64,000 nucleotides of DNA from Dactylorhiza incarnata (lineage: Eukaryota; Streptophyta; Magnoliopsida; Asparagales; Orchidaceae), in assembly GCA_033032865.1 (NCBI GenBank), contig JAWHQI010000099.1, forward strand, positions 6,031,501 to 6,095,500. Direction: 5' to 3'. The notes beneath the pieces are model-generated. The model was given only the letters and a program-made list of their open reading frames with translations, was not told the origin of the DNA and searched no databases. The translations under genes were made by a program, and so were the position numbers. Within the stretch, counting starts at the first letter, position 1. The number at the start of each line of letters is the position of its first letter. This document shows, piece after piece, positions 22,425 to 33,232 of this stretch.

Positions 22425-23455
22425 CGAGCGGAGCGAGAAAGGGTGGTAGAAGGGGAAGCCCCTTCTGCGAGTTGGTACTTTCAGCACCTGTCCCGACAGG
22501 GTTCGGAGAGTGGGATAGGGTGTACTACAACGGCAGGGATGACCCTGTCCAGCATCTCCAGTCTTTTGAGGACTCGGTCTCCATCAGACCGATGTCGGAT
22601 GCTTTTAAGTGTCGGTTCTTCGCCGTCACTCTCAAAGAAAAGGCCAGGGACTGGTTCCATCAACTCCCTACAGGGTCAATCTACGCTTTCGAGGATTTGC
22701 GCCGGAGCTTTTTGTTGCGATTCTCCATCGCAAAGAAGAGGAAGAAGGACGCCGAGTCCCTCTTCAAAGTGAAGCAAGAGCCAAAAGAGTCGTTGGCTCG
22801 CTACGCGAACCGGTTCCAAGAGGAAGTACTACTCACGCAGGAGATGCCAGGATTTGCACTCCAGCATGCTTTCACTGTCGGGCTAAGGGACAGCTTTTTC
22901 AAAATGGCTTTGAAAAGAAAAGCCCCCGTCTCCTACGAGGAGTTGATGGAGAGGGTGGCGGAGGAGATTGAGGGCGAGGGGGCCAACCCAGAGCTCACCA
23001 GGAGGCTAGCAAAGCTCAGTGAGCCGGAGGTCAGGCAGCAAGAGGTAAGGAGAAGGGAAGAGCCCAGGGCCCCGGAGGGGGAGTGGAGGCAGCGTGCCGA
23101 AGGAATGCAAGGTCAGGGAAGAGATTACGGCCCGGGAAGGGGTAACTTTTATGGGGGTCAAGGAAGACCCCATCAGCTGGGATGGAGGAAGGGTCCGAGG
23201 CCATTGCCTCCCCCGCCTCAGCAAGCTATGGCGATCAGGAGGGGAAGAGGAAGAGGAAGGAGAGAAGTGGCGAGAAAAGAAGCGGGAGCAAGAAGGAGGA
23301 GGAATAGGGTGGCGGAAGGCGAAGCAGGGGAGGTGGCATTGCCATATTGTGACTTCCACGATGAGGAAGGTCACGCGACGGCCACCTGCCCAGAGTTCCT
23401 GGAAACCAAAAGGGGCCGAGCCCCCGCGCCAAGGCAACAGGTGAGAATTGAGTAG

Positions 23456-25935
23456 GTCGAGCCTCGAGGGGAGGAGGAAGAAAGGTGTGAAGATAGAGTT
23501 GATGTGGGGAGTAGAGGAGGGATCGGGGTGATCCATGGGGGGGTAGGGGTGGAGGCAACCCGCAAGGCTAGCCTTCATACCATCTATCGGCGGAGCGTGG
23601 CCTCAACATCCACGGCTCCACCCCCGGCGGAGAGAATTACTTTCTCCCAGAAGGACATGCCGAGCTACGAGGACCCGTTCTGCGATGCGCTGGTCATCCA
23701 GACCGCCATTGAGAACTTCACCGTCTCGCGGATTCTAGTCGATAACGGTAGCTCGGTCAACGTCGTCTTCAAGAAGGCGTTTGATGAGATGAAGGTAGAA
23801 TCCAAGAGGGTGTTGGCCTCGGATGGCCCCCTATTCGGCTTTTCAGGAGAAAGGAAGGAAGTAGAAGGTGGAGTTGGGCTCCATGTGACCCTCGGAGGAC
23901 AGTCCCGGAACTGCCGCTTCGTGATAGTGGATGCCCCAAGCAGCTACAACGCCATCTTCGGACGGCCTCTCATCAGCGCGTTTAGATGCGTCCCTTCCAC
24001 CTTCCACCAGTGTCTCAAGTTCAACACGGGTGGAGTCCAGGTCCGGATCCGAGGAGACCCCAAGATGGAGAGACACTGCTATGTGATGGCTGTCAACACC
24101 ATCACCTGGATGGGAGAGGCGGAGGAGTTCGATAAAGTGATGGAGGAAGCGGCAGGAGCCGGAGAAGAGAAAAGAGATGAGGAGAGGACGGAGGGACAAG
24201 AGGTTCATGCCCAGGAAGGGGTCGCCGAGAGGCCCGGGGCAGAAAGAGGAGAAGAAGAGAGGAAAGGAGAGGGTGCCCAGGAAGGAGGGGTGGAAGGGTT
24301 GATGATGGTAGGAGGGGCAGAGACGGAGGAAGGAGCCCAAGCGCTCGCTGGCGCTGGAGAGGAGAAAAATACTTGGGGAGAGCAATCCAGGCTGGAGGCC
24401 GTGGATGAGGTCGTGGAACTTGAAGTCACCACTCGGCTCGGGGTGGTGGAAAAGGTCCGAATCAGCGGAGAGCTCAATCCGAAGGAGCAGGCTGAGATCC
24501 TGGCCTGCGTGCAGAAGAATGTGGATGTCTTCGCTTGGAGCGCCGCGGAGATACCCGGGATCGATGCGGATGTGGCTTGCCACCGCCTCAACCTCGACCA
24601 CGGCACCCGCCCCATCCGTCAGAAGAGGAGGCCCGTGGCGGACAAGCTTGAAGAACCCATCCGAGAGGAGGTGGGTAAACTCTTGCAGGCAGGTTTTGTA
24701 TCGGAGATCCAGTATCCAGGCTGGGTCTCCAACATAGTAATGGTAAAAAAGGGAGGAGGTAAATGGCGCATGTGTATCGACTTTTCACTTCTTAATAAAT
24801 CATGCCCGAAAGATTGTTACCCCCTTCCTAGAATCGACGCGCTGGTTGACTCAGCCGTCGGTTTCTCTGTAATGTCTTTCTTAGATGCTTTTTCAGGTTA
24901 TCATCAAATCTGCATGCACCTCCCGGACATCAAAGATGTTTCCTTCATCACGGGGGATGGATGTTACTGTTATAAGATGATGCCCTTCGGGCTCAAGAAC
25001 GCACGCGCTACGTACCAAAGGATGATGGATAGGGTCTTCCGCGAGTAGAAAGGACGAAATTTAGAAGTCTATGTTGATGACCTCATGGTGAAGAGTAGGG
25101 ACCTTGGGTCTCACCACCGAGACCTTGAATAGACGTTCGGGACCCTACGGAAGTATAAAATGAAGCTTAACCCCTTGAAGTGTGTCTTCGGGGCTAGCCG
25201 GGGGAAATTCCTAGGTCACTTGCTAACCCGGGCAGGAGTAGAACCTAACCCGGACAAGGTCAAGGCGATAATGGAGTTGGGGTCGCCAAGGAACCCGAAG
25301 GAGGTTCAGAGCCTCACAGGGAAGCTGGTCGGACTCAGCAGGTTCCTCTCCAAGGCAGGGGAGAAATGTAAGCCCTTCTTTAAGGCACTAAGGGGCAACA
25401 AAAAGTTTGAATGGACTTCGGAATGCGAGGGAGCCTTCCAAGCCTTAAAAGAACAGCTCACCCGAACCCCCCTACTCCAAGGGCCGAGATCAGGAGAGGA
25501 CCTATCCCTATTCCTGGGAGTAGGGTTGGAGGCAGTGAGTGATGTGTTGGTCCGGGAGGAGGGGAGAAAACAATTCCCTGTCTACTATGTCAGTCGAGTG
25601 CTGAAGAAGGCGGAGCTCCGATACCCAATCTTGGAAAAGTTGGCTTTCGCATTGGTGGTGGCGGCGCGGAGGCTCCGACCTTACTTTCAGGCACACTCCA
25701 TCAGAGTAGTGACGGACCACCCGCTTCGCAAAATCATGGAAGGGGTGGAACACTCGGGAAGATTGGCAAAATGGTCTGTGGAGCTGAGCGAGTTCAATAT
25801 TACGTTTATACCCAGGAAATCAATCAAGGCCCAAGTGGTGGCGGACTTCATGGCCGACTACACGACCGAGGTGGGTGAACACGAATCGCCTCCCCCAGTA
25901 GCATGGAGGATGTTGGTGGATGGTGCCTCAGGAAA
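23456..25935 (+). pseudogene. TL2 protease, reverse transcriptase and RNase H
   Basis: Continues the gag frame after TAG 23453. Protease active site ILVDNGSSVNVVF near 23730. An acidic linker follows (24110-24400), then RT with KGGGKWRMCIDFSLLNK, FLDAFSGYHQICM and KMMPFGLKNA. TAG at 25046-25048 and TAG at 25130-25132 flank the catalytic VYVDDLMVKS; the frame is otherwise kept through FLGHLLTRAGVEPNPDKVKA and the gypsy RNase H (YPILEKLAFALVVAARRLRP). A frameshift near 25930 separates it from the second RNase H. All three stops are TAG where CAG (Gln) is likely ancestral. Confidence 0.9.
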
Positions 25936-27545
25936 GCACTCCTATGGGGGAGATCATCCTAGTGAGTCCTCAAGGGACAAGAATCGAGCAAGCCCTGAAC
26001 ATCCATTTCCCAATTACCAACAACCAAGCGGAGTACGAAGCAGTGATAGCAGGCCTGCGGTTAGCTCAAGAGCTGGGAGTGCAAGATGTGGAGGTCTCAA
26101 AGGACTCCATGGTGGTAGCATGCCAAGTCAAGGGAGAGCTCGAGGCAAGGGACCCGACTCTCCTACGATACTTGGAGAAGGTTAAGGGAGTCATCCGGCA
26201 ATTCCACACTTTCTCCATCAAACACGTGCCAAGGGAAGAGAGCACTCCCGCGGACCTCCTAGCCAAGTTCGGTCCTCGAGCTGGAGGGACGGTTTCAGAA
26301 CTCTTCCGGCCCTCCATCGAGGAAGGAGAGCTGATGGAAGTAGATCAGCGGGTCTCGTGGATGGATCCCTTCATCTCTTTCTTAACATCAGGAAAATTCC
26401 CCGAGGGAGACATAGACAGGCGGCGCTTCAGGTATAAGTCAGCTTATTACTCTTTGTATGTAGGGGGGCTGTACAGGAAGACTCTCTCGGGACTCCTGGC
26501 CCGTTGCGTTTCTGAGGAGGAGGTTCCGAGAGTCCTAGAAGAAATTCACTCCGGGGAGTGTGGGAGTCACTCTGGGAGCCAGACTCTGGAGGGAAGGGTG
26601 TTGAGGCAAGGCTATTTCTGGCCCACCCTCAGCAAAGATGCGGCCGAGTTTGCAAGGAGGTGTTCGAAGTGCCAACTCTATGCTCCGCTCCAACTCCTCC
26701 CAGCCCAGAGACTTCGGACCATCACAGCCCCCTGGCCTTTTGCCATATGGGGGTTAGACCTTGTCGGCCCTTTCCCTCAAGCTAGCGGCCAGAGAAGGTT
26801 CTTGCTGGTCATGATCGATTACTTTTCCAAGTGGGTAGAGGTGAAGGCGCTCGCCAAGGTAACATCTCAAATTGTAAGAAATTTTGTGTGGGGAGAGATA
26901 ATTTGTAGGCACGGGCTCCCTCTGGCCATAGTGACAGACAATGGGCCGCAGTTTGCTAGTGAGGAGTTTGTTAGCTTCTGCACCCAAATTGGCATCGACC
27001 AGGTAGAGGCGGCGAACAAGATAATCGTCAACCTGTTAAAAAATAAAGTAGAGAACCTCCGGGGGAATTGGGTGGAGAAGCTACCATCCGTTCTCTGGGC
27101 CCTGAGGACTACCCCTAACACCGCCACCGGGGAGACTTCGTTCAAACTTTCTCATGGGTCCGAAGCAGACCTTCCCATAGAGTTTGAAGTGAAGACCCCC
27201 AGGGTGATCGCCGCAGGTGAAGGGAATGAAGAGTGGTTGGTGGCCAATGGTGAGGAACAAAGGCTAACCTTGGACCTGGTGGAAGAACTCCGGGACCATG
27301 CCACCATCAGGCAGGAGGAAATCAAGCGACGAATGGCCCGATATTTTGACAAGCACATCCGAGTGAAGCACTTCCAGAAAGGAGATTTGGTCTTGAAAAA
27401 GGTCGACGCAGCCAGAAGAGGAGCCGCGGTAGGTAAGCTCGACCCCAATTGGGAGGGTCCATACATTGTAAGCGAGGTGCTCAAGACAGGGGGGTATCAC
27501 CTCCGAGATGTGGAAGGGGTACCCCTTGGCCGAGCAAGAAGCTGA
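25920..27545 (+). pseudogene. TL2 archaeal-type RNase H and integrase
   Basis: N-terminal second RNase H of the Tat type (TNNQAEYEAVIAGLRLA, with KDSMVV at the next catalytic Asp), whose first strand (MLVDGAS) is in the preceding frame. The integrase zinc-binding residues are His, His (EIHSGECGSHSG) and CSKCQ. The core has WGLDLVGPFP and VTDNGPQF, then the Glu in VEAANK. Only 22 residues separate the second Asp from this Glu instead of 35, an in-frame loss of 13 residues, so the enzyme is probably inactive. The C-terminal domain (KFQKGDLVL-like, NWEGPYIVSEV) is intact. The ORF itself is open for 541 codons. Confidence 0.9.
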
Positions 27546-27636
27546 GACGATTTGAAACGATTCTATCCTTAAAAATTTTATTATGATGTTAGTGGAATAC
27601 TTCGTCTCACTTGATAGATGTAGATGCTATGCAAAG
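27546..27636 (+). other. Spacer between TL2 integrase and tandem array
   Basis: Short non-coding join between the integrase stop and the 96-bp repeats. Confidence 0.5.
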
Positions 27637-28693
27637 GCTGGCAAGGTGATAACGATTGGTGCTGGAATGCCCCGGATCGATTCCGCTCCCGGGCTCTCAC
27701 TAGACGGGGGGTTCAGGTTGATCTCTAGAGAGGCTGGCAAGGTGACAAGTATTGGTGCTGGAATGCCCCAGATCGATTCCGCTCCCGGGCTCTCATTGGA
27801 CGGGGGGTTCAGGTTGATCTCTGGAGAGGCTGGCAAGGTGACAAGTATTGGTGCTGGAATGCCCCAGATCGATTCCGCTCCCGGGTTCTCACTAGACGGG
27901 GGGTTCAGGTTGATCTCTGGAGAGGCTGGCAAGGTGACAAGTATTGGTGCTGGAATGCCCCAGATCAATTCCGCTCCCGGGCTCTCACTAGACGGGGGGT
28001 TCAGGTTGATCTCTAGAGAGGCTGGCAAGGTGACAAGTATTGGTGCTGGAATGCCCCAGATCGATTCCGCTCTCGGGCTCTCACTAGACGGGAGGTTCAG
28101 GTTGATCTCTGGAGAGGCTGGCAAGGTGACAAGTATTGGTGCTGGAGTGCCCCAGATCGATTTCGCTCCCGGGCTCTCACTAGACGGGGGGTTCAGGTTG
28201 ATCTCTGGAGAGGCTGGGTATTGGTGCTGGAATGCCCCAGATCGATTCCGCTCCCGGGCTCTCACTAGACGGGGGATTCAGGTTGATCTCTGGAGAGGCT
28301 GGCAAGGTGACAAGTATTGGTGCTGGAATGCCCCAGATCGATTCCGCTCCCGGGCTCTCACTAGACGGGGGGTTCAGGTTGATCTCTGGAGAGGCTGGCA
28401 AGGTGACAAGTATTGATGCTGTAATGCCCCAGATCGATTCTGCTCCCAGGCTCTCACTAGACGGGGGGTTCAGGTTGATCTCTGGAGAGGCTGGCAAGGT
28501 GACAAGTATTGGTGCTGGAATGCCCCAGATCGATTTTGCTCTCGGGCTCTCACGAGACGGGGGGTTCAGGTTGATCTCTGGAGAGGCTGGCAAGGTGACA
28601 AGTAGTGGTGCTGGAATGCCCCAGATCGATTCCACTCCCGGGCTCTCACTAGACGGGGGGTTTAGGTTGATCTCTGGAGAGGCTGGCAAAGTC
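27637..28693 (+). repeat. 96-bp tandem array, 11 units plus a partial unit
   Basis: Units start at 27637, 27733, 27829, 27925, 28021, 28117, 28213, 28298, 28394, 28490, 28586 and a partial at 28682. Unit 7 lacks 11 bases. Units differ by only a few bases. Because 96 is divisible by three, several frames stay open on both strands (32-residue repeats), which I do not take as genes. Tandem arrays in the 3' region of Tat elements are known and can seed satellites. Confidence 0.95.
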
Positions 28694-29373
28694 GCAAGTG
28701 GGTTGGGCAGGTAAAATAAGCTACTCATGACAAGAGATTTTGGCTCGCAAGCAACCCCAAGACCCGGGCGAGGCGAGACTGGAGGTCCGCTCGCGCACGA
28801 GAGTCATTCGCGGCAGGGCAATAGAGCCGGCGGCTCGCAAGGTCACTCGCGAACGATATCAAAGCGAATAAGGAAGGTGAGCCGGGAGGAGTCCGTTCTC
28901 GCGGCGAACCGCGAATATCGGTGGGGGCTCGCCAGAGGCAAGTGCGAATGAGGTAGGCTAATGTGGACCCCTCCCGTAAGGCTCTCCAACGAATAACGTC
29001 CCGAATAGAGATAAGGCCCCACAACCTAAGTCCTAACGACGCCACAGAAGAAAGGTAGGCGAGAGCGACCTGGACACAACGCGACGAGGAAAAGCTGCCA
29101 GTAAAATAGAGGCGAGCGCGAACGCCGAACGAAGATCCACAGACACGAACATAAGAAGATTAGGGTCGCGCGGGCACAACAGAAAAGATCGCGTGCGAAT
29201 CGTAAATAAAACTATAACACAGAAAAAGACTGATAAAACATTCTCTTTCATTCCTCACAAAAGATTACAATTCAGCGGCGGTCTCGCCGGAAACAAAAAG
29301 AAAGGAAAACTTTTACATTATTAACAAAAAGAAAAATCAAGGCGGCTCGCCAAGCAGCTCTTCAATCGCTCTC
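28694..29373 (+). other. Non-coding spacer, TL2
   Basis: No supported gene. Rich in CTCGC/GCGAG pentamers in both orientations (GGCTCGCAAGG, CACTCGCGAAC and others). It lies just beyond the end of antisense gene 2. Confidence 0.5.
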
Positions 29374-30188
29374 TCAACCCTCCGCCTCGGAGATGGGCGC
29401 GAACAAGTCGGGAACGACTTCCTCCGCGGTGAACTCCATGGCATCGGGGATGATCATGCCCGCTCCCTTGAGAATGTCGAGGACGAGCTCCGCGATCTCC
29501 ATCGACCTCTTGTGGTCGGCTTCCTTCTCTTCCCGCGACTGACTGCGAGTCCCATCTCGCGGAGGAGGGGGAGGTAGCACCGCCGAGGCCAGGTCGTGGA
29601 CCTGGGCCTTGAGGCAAGTGTTCTCCAGCTCTAAGTCAGCAATCCGCGCGTGGAGCTGATTGACGGACTCGGCATCCTGCGAAAGGCGGGTTAGCGAGAG
29701 GAGAATGAAGCCGAACTGAAAAAGACTTCCGCAGAGCACTACTTACAGTCCGCCTTGAAGACTGGTGAGGAGGCCCTCTGACAAGGTCTCTTTCCCCTTA
29801 AGCTCCGCGACTTCATCCGCGGACTTCTGAAGCTCGACGTTGAGCTCCTTGATCTCCCTATCCGCCGTGAGGTACCGGTGACCCACCATGTGGGTTAGCT
29901 CCATCGCCCGGAACTGGGCTCGCATCGCCTCGTACACGACCCCCCTCGGCAAGAAGGATCGAAAGAGGGAGGCGTCCTCGCGACCATAGAGGCCAAAGGC
30001 GAGGGCGAACGCCTCACCCCCGGCCTTGCCGTCCTCTACCCAGGAAGGGAGCAGAGCGGAGCAGGCGATCTTGTTCTGGTCAGGATCCCACGCGAGCACT
30101 GGTTCGCCGACCGCATCCACCAACTTCATGCCGAGCCCGAAGTTAGTATGGCTCGACGGCTTGGGCCTGGCGGCCGTCTCCTTGGGCT

Positions 30189-30219
<31 letters not shown>

Positions 30220-31305
30220 TTGGGCGAGCTCTCGATCCACAACAGAAGGAGAGGGGAGATCGGGCACAGACAGGCCCACGACCTCCTTCGCCTTGGAAGC
30301 CGAAGGAGTCTTCCTGGTCTTCTTCGCAGCCCCCTGCGAGGCGGGCCGGCGTAGGGGAGGAGGGCGCTTCTTCCCCGACGAGGAGCTCGGGACATCGCGG
30401 CAGGCCTCGGCAGCCACGGGCGCGAGCGAGCTGGAGGTAAGGGAAGAGGGAGGCGCATGAGGTGGATTGAGGGGTAGTTCACACTCCCCTGCAAAGGTGA
30501 CGAGGAACGTTAGACGATCGAAGGGAGAGGGAGTAAGAAAGTTGGCGAGTGCGAGTCAAACCTTCTCCCGGAAGGACGGGTGGCAAGAGGTCCACTCGCT
30601 CTCGGAGGAAAGCGACCTCGAAGTTCTTTCCTTTGAGGAACTGGTACAGGGCCGCATCACAACCCCCTAGCGAGGTCGGAGGGCAGTAGGCGGCCTCGTC
30701 TCGCTGGGTAGGGGCGTAGGAGACGTTGCCGAAGGGACCCTTCACCAGGACGAACATCTGCGTCCAATAATGAGATTTATTCACCGTCTCGCAGACGGTG
30801 ACATGCTGGCTCGTGAAGTGGGACGTCCCGTCCCTATACGCGCGGAACAAGAAGACCTTGCGGAAGACGAGCAGGCTGAACTCGATCCTCTCCGCCCTGA
30901 GATAACTGGCGAATGCGACCACCACGGCGATCGCGTTCGGCGTTAGTTGGCTCGGCAGGACGCCAAAGTACTTGAGCACCTAGAAAGGCCGACGAAGTTT
31001 AAACGCCATTCGCAAAGCAAGTCAAGGATATCAGGGATGAGAAATAAATGTACCTGACGCACTTCTTGCCAGAGTGGGAGTCGCAACCCATTTTTGAAGT
31101 GGGCAACGGGAATCGCGAGCTCGTCTGAATGTGGGTCGCTGATGGTATCCTTATCGGTAGGGCAGCGAGCCACGAAACCAGAGTGGATGAACTGGTCTAC
31201 GGCGGCGTGGTACTCCTCCTTCGTGAGGTTGGCGCAGTAGAAAATGCCGTCGAGGAAGGCCCTGGCACACTTGGCTCGCCCCTCAGTTTCCGCCTCGCCG
31301 ACCAT
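29374..31305 (-). pseudogene. TL2 antisense gene 2: Transposase_28-like protein
   Basis: Antisense gene starting MVGEAETEGR at 31305. Exon 1 (31305-31054) ends at GLRLPLWQEVRQ. Intron 1 is GT-AG at 31053-30980 (74 bp, phase 0). Exon 2 (30979-30562) begins YFGVLPSQLTPN after two residues. Intron 2 is GT-AG at 30561-30489 (73 bp, phase 1). Exon 3 (30488-about 29750) has a basic Ser/Pro region, a Gly run from the C29 tract and a coiled coil. A third GTAAGT...CGCAG intron fits at about 29745-29677 but is one base out of phase, so a small indel is likely. The last exon (DAESVNQLHARIADLELE) ends at 29374. Function unknown. Confidence 0.7.
30189..30217 (+). repeat. C29 homopolymer
   Basis: Uninterrupted 29 C in exon 3 of the antisense gene, read as poly-Gly on the minus strand. 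Length uncertainty here would change the frame. Confidence 0.9.
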
Positions 31306-31429
31306 GGTGTCTGTGATCCGCTGAATCGCAAAGGTCGCGAGGATGAGCTAGATCTGCGAGAGAAACAGAAGGAGAAAGAGCGCGAGGAAGTAACAGTAAA
31401 TGCGGTGGTTGAAAGGAAAAAAGGTCGGC

Positions 31430-31437
31430 TATTTATA
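31430..31437 (-). promoter_or_regulatory. TATA box of TL2 antisense gene 2
   Basis: Minus-strand TATAAATA within CCTATAAATAGCC, about 125 bases before the ATG at 31305; TL1 has the same box at the same distance. Confidence 0.6.
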
Positions 31438-31814
31438 GGAATAGGAAAGGCGGGAAGAAGTCGAAGCGTCGATATCTGCGGATAGCGGATTCACGCGGTA
31501 CTCTTCTGCCTCCAGGGATCCAATTCGCTCCCTGCGAGTCGACAACCTGTCAAAAGCTTTTCTCCATTGGCGAGCTAACACAAAATAATGAATCATAAGG
31601 GAAAAAGCAAGGGAGGTGCACGAGTGCGAGTAAAAGAGATGTAATTTGCGCAAGAGCGAACCAAGCAAGGTACAAGAACGAGATAAAAACCGAAAAATAA
31701 GAGGCTCGCAAGCGAGTCAAAGCATTGTTATTACATAGTCATAAAGATTGTTCACGGCCCCTCCTATTGAAGAGGAGGGGGAAGAAAAACAATAAAAAAG
31801 CAATACTAGGGTCC
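31438..31814. other. Spacer between TL2 antisense genes
   Basis: No supported gene; carries GCGAG/CTCGC motifs in both orientations and would hold the upstream region of antisense gene 2. Confidence 0.5.
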
Positions 31815-33036
31815 TCAGTATCGTAGCCATTTCCAGCGACCGCGACCTCGGACACCAGAGCGAGGGGGGACTCGCGGGTAATGATACTCGCGGAGTGACC
31901 GATTTGCCTGGCTCGTCAGTCGCATGTAATCATCGATGCGAGCAATGTACACCCCGGGGGAGGTCGCGTCACCATGATCGGATGGTCGTATCTCAGTGAG
32001 AATGCGCGCATTCGCATCCTCCATCGCGGAGAATCTTTCTTCATTGGCGAGCTGGTCCAGCCGATTCTGCTCGTAAAGATCCCTCAGCAGGGTGGTATGC
32101 TTCTAAAATATCTCCGTGACCCGCCTCTGTATTCGCTCCGGATCGCTGGGATCCCCCAGAAAGTCAGCAACCTGGCTCGGCAAGGGAGGTGGAGATATCT
32201 CCAACGCTCCAGACTCTGACTCGGAGAGAGGGGTCGTCAGGTCACCTGCGAAGTAGTAATCAGCGACAAAGTGAAAAACAACACTCAATAGTGACAGCCT
32301 AACCTAGCGGGGGAATTCGGGTACTGTGTCGCTGGCGGGAGGTGCCCGGCATGCCTCGGAATGCTTCAACAACGGCAGGGGTGAAGGCCTTACCCAGACC
32401 GGAGGCGAGCGCGGGTCTGGAGCCAGGTCCAGACTCGGCAATCAACGTCCCTCCTGGGCTCTTCTGACCCAGTAAGCCGAATCCGGGAGTTGGGATAGTT
32501 TGATTCGGCATGACGGGCGAGTTCGCCGGAGGAGGAGCTTGATCCTCTGGGCCCGCGAGAGAAGACACTGCATGAAGAAGTAAGCACGATTTAGCGAGTC
32601 AAGGAACATGAGGGAAAACGAGGTAAGTCACTCACCTCATTGCGAAGGCAAGTCCTGTCGACCAATGACCCTCGTATCCACAAGAAGAACGTCACCCCCA
32701 CCCGTAGAGGGGGGATGGATCTCCGTGTTTGGCCTTCCCGATTCGCTCTCATCCGAAGGGTCATTCTGCGAATGTGATAAATAAGGACGAAAAGGACTAA
32801 CATCAAATAAGCGAGCCTGGCGATAATATCTGCGAGGCACGCCCGTCATTCGGAGAGTGCGGCGAAGAGGAAGATCCTCCCCCACCAGCCGCGCGTCGAA
32901 TGGCCTTCACCGTCCTTAGGGAAGGAGGAGGCGGAGAGCGTCGCGGAGAATTCCAGGAGGCAATGACAGCGGTCTTCCCCTTCTGGGCCGCTTGCGAGGC
33001 CATTAGGCGGGCCAACATCTCATCCTTTTTCGACAT
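31815..33036 (-). pseudogene. TL2 antisense gene 1
   Basis: Probable start at 33036 (MSKKDEMLARLMASQ), followed by a basic, Pro/Ser-rich segment. GT-AG introns fit at 32635-32568 (68 bp) and 32303-32246 (58 bp, weak GTTAGG donor). Coding-like exons between and after them include RRYYRQARLFDVSPF, and a C-terminal heptad segment (LYEQNRLDQLANEERFSAM) ending with RGRGRWKWLRY. A TGA just before the first donor and one at 32103 break the frame. No family recognised. By position it is the counterpart of TL1 2606-3119 plus 12443-13372. Confidence 0.45.
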
Positions 33037-33109
33037 CGCGTTGGGGCCCGCGGCGAGCAAGAAAAGATAAAGAAAAATGAAAAGTTCAGATGATGGCCAG
33101 GGAGAGTGG

Positions 33110-33117
33110 TATTTATA
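33110..33117 (-). promoter_or_regulatory. TATA box of TL2 antisense gene 1
   Basis: Minus-strand TATAAATA about 75 bases before the ATG at 33036. Confidence 0.55.
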
Positions 33118-33218
33118 GTGATGGGCATGGGACCCACCGAAAGATTCTCGCCACGTCACCGAGGGGCCGGCGAATATCAAGGGTTGGATGATTCTTCGCG
33201 AGCCTAGATAGCCTCACG

Positions 33219-33232
33219 AAGAGCGGGGATTG
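33219..33232 (+). promoter_or_regulatory. TL2 polypurine tract
   Basis: AAGAGCGGGGATTG immediately before the 3' LTR. Confidence 0.75.

Larger units (their letters stand above)
20308..23455 (+). pseudogene. TL2 gag, split by a solo LTR
   Basis: Starts at ATG 20308 (MTGGEDQGEG) and is interrupted at 20414 by the solo LTR. It resumes at 22082 in the matching frame (AVAALRSEFTTPAPQ). A 21-G run at 22404-22424 then shifts the frame. The retrotransposon gag core follows: FFAVTLKEKARDWFHQLPTG, FEDLRRSFLLRFS, KESLARYANRFQEEVLL. After it come an Arg/Gly-rich stretch and a zinc-knuckle-like CDFHDEEGHATATC. TAG at 23453-23455 ends it, and protease continues in the same frame, so gag and pol were probably one ORF. 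Gag forms the virus-like particle. Confidence 0.88.

Noticed and set aside
22052..23578. Overlapping minus-strand ORFs across TL2 gag
   Set aside because: GC-rich shadows of gag; the sense frame has a clear retrotransposon gag core.
27637..28693. CRISPR-like array
   Set aside because: Units are directly tandem without unique spacers, and the context is a plant retrotransposon.
27583..28728. Long ORFs of 160-277 codons on both strands
   Set aside because: They come from the 96-bp repeat, whose length is a multiple of three; no family resemblance.
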